Origin: an uncultured Ureaplasma sp.
Lineage (GTDB): Bacteria; Bacillota_I; Bacilli_A; Mycoplasmatales; Mycoplasmoidaceae
Direction of reading: 5' to 3'
Assembly: GCA_910589685.1 (NCBI GenBank)
Contig: CAJUTA010000043.1
Location: 1 to 9,157, forward strand
DNA: 9,157 nt
Shown here: piece after piece, positions 8,353 through 9,157 of the stretch
Position numbering within the stretch: position 1 is the stretch's first letter
Layout: every line of letters begins with the position of its first letter
Notes under the pieces: generated by a model
What the model saw: only the letters and a program-made list of their open reading frames with translations
Database searches by the model: none
Told to the model about the DNA's origin: nothing
Made by a program: the position numbers and the translations under genes

Positions 8353-9156
8353 TTATTTTCCTAAACAAAATTTACTAAATAGTTCATCTAAAAAATCATA
8401 ATTGTAATCAATACCTAAGATTTTATTTAAACTAGATAATGATAAATTATATAATTCAATGATTAAATCCAATGGATCGGTTGTTATTTTTCTTTGTGCT
8501 TCTTTAAGCATCTCTATTGAATTTGCTAACAAACCAATGTGTTGTGATGATTGCAAAACATTGATATTTGATTCTAATAATTCACTAACTTCAAAATACT
8601 GTTTTATTTTTTGTATCAATGGATCAATTAAATTATCTTTAGCATTGATCAATACTTCATTGTCTTGTAATTTAATATCTCCATCAATAAGATCAGATTT
8701 GGTTCTAACAATAATAAATTTCTTCTCACCAATTAATTCAATTGTATTTTTTAATCAATTAGGATCATCCTTGTTGACTGGTTGAAGAATCAATACAAGA
8801 TCAGCAATTTCAAGAATTTGATGTGCTTTTTCAATTCCAAGTTGTTCTAATACATCATCGGTTTCTCTGATACCTGCAGTATCATAAAGATTTAAAGTCA
8901 CATCATCAATTGTAATAGTTGCTTCTACAATATCCCTAGTTGTGCCTGGTATGTCACTAATAATTGCCTTATTAGACTTTGTCATAGCATTAAGTAATGT
9001 AGACTTACCAGCATTTGGTTCACCAAAAATTATAACTTTAATTCCATTATTAATATTAATAAATCGCTTAGAATCGATCAAAATTTTATTTAATTCTTTA
9101 ATCAATTTATTTGTAATATCAATTGCTTTTTGAGTTGTTATTTCAACAACATCTTC
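8353..9156 (-). CDS. mnmE: tRNA modification GTPase MnmE, N-terminal part beyond the window
   Basis: MnmE (TrmE, ThdF) with MnmG places the aminomethyl-type modification on the wobble uridine of certain tRNAs; it is a K+-activated GTPase that works by G-domain dimerisation. The window holds 267 C-terminal residues; the folate-binding N-terminal domain lies past the right edge. The G domain shows G1 GEPNAGKS (9001-9024, with the Asn that binds K+ in the family), G2 TTRD (8932-8943), G3 DTAG (8872-8883) and, in DTAGIRETDDVLEQLGIE, a Glu aligning with E. coli E282, the catalytic residue. The protein ends in F-C-L-G-K, the family's invariant tail whose Cys is implicated in catalysis. G4 reads TKSD (8692-8703) instead of NKxD and G5 reads NAK (8638-8646), both unusual. 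One Trp is TGA (8755-8757). tatD starts one base downstream of the stop. Confidence 0.95.
8359..8362 (-). promoter_or_regulatory. Shine-Dalgarno site of tatD inside the mnmE end
   Basis: The minus strand reads AGGA within the Leu-Gly-Lys codons that close mnmE, 7 bases before the tatD ATG at 8351. It is a moderate match and fits a coupled start. Confidence 0.45.
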
Positions 9157-9157
9157 A

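Noticed and set aside
1..9157. CRISPR array, tRNA or rRNA genes, insertion sequence, prophage or defence system
   Set aside because: No regularly spaced repeats, no cloverleaf or rRNA-like stretch, no transposase or integrase motifs; nearly all the sequence is accounted for by six conserved genes.

Overview
The window looks like a chromosomal housekeeping segment of a mollicute (Mycoplasma or a close relative) that reads UGA as tryptophan. The DNA is very AT-rich. All six genes lie on the minus strand. Five of them contain in-frame TGA codons exactly where the protein family has a conserved Trp, for example just before the UvrB DESH box, in the UvrB motif following SATPNE, and in the SecA motif W-x-x-H-L-D. 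By hand I count about 15 TGA and 4 TGG tryptophan codons. With the standard code almost every gene here would be wrongly split or called a pseudogene; with code 4 every frame is open and full length.

In transcription order (right to left) the layout is: mnmE (9156-8353, N-terminus outside the window), tatD (8351-7563), an ABC-transporter ATPase with a long lysine-rich N-terminal extension (7518-6490), secA (6490-3932), uvrB (3929-1959), a 127-base intergenic region with a good sigma-70-type promoter, and an APC-family amino acid permease (1831 to the left edge, C-terminus outside the window). The first five genes are packed like one operon: gaps of 1 and 44 bases, a 1-base stop/start overlap (TAATG), then a gap of 2 bases. 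The permease probably has its own promoter, although no strong terminator separates it from uvrB.

The genes cover tRNA wobble modification (MnmE), a TatD-type metal-dependent DNase, an ATP-driven export or extraction system (ABC ATPase without its permease here), Sec protein export (SecA), nucleotide excision repair (UvrB) and amino acid uptake (permease). These are functions that even minimal mollicute genomes keep. From memory, mnmE-tatD and secA-uvrB are each neighbouring pairs in Mycoplasma genitalium (MG008-MG009, MG072-MG073); here the two pairs are joined through the ABC ATPase gene.

I see no mobile element, CRISPR array, tRNA, rRNA or prophage gene, and no convincing new system. The points worth a second look are modest: the odd G4/G5 motifs of MnmE, the N-terminal extension and orphan status of the ABC ATPase coupled to secA, the extended tail of the permease, and two small inverted-repeat structures between genes.
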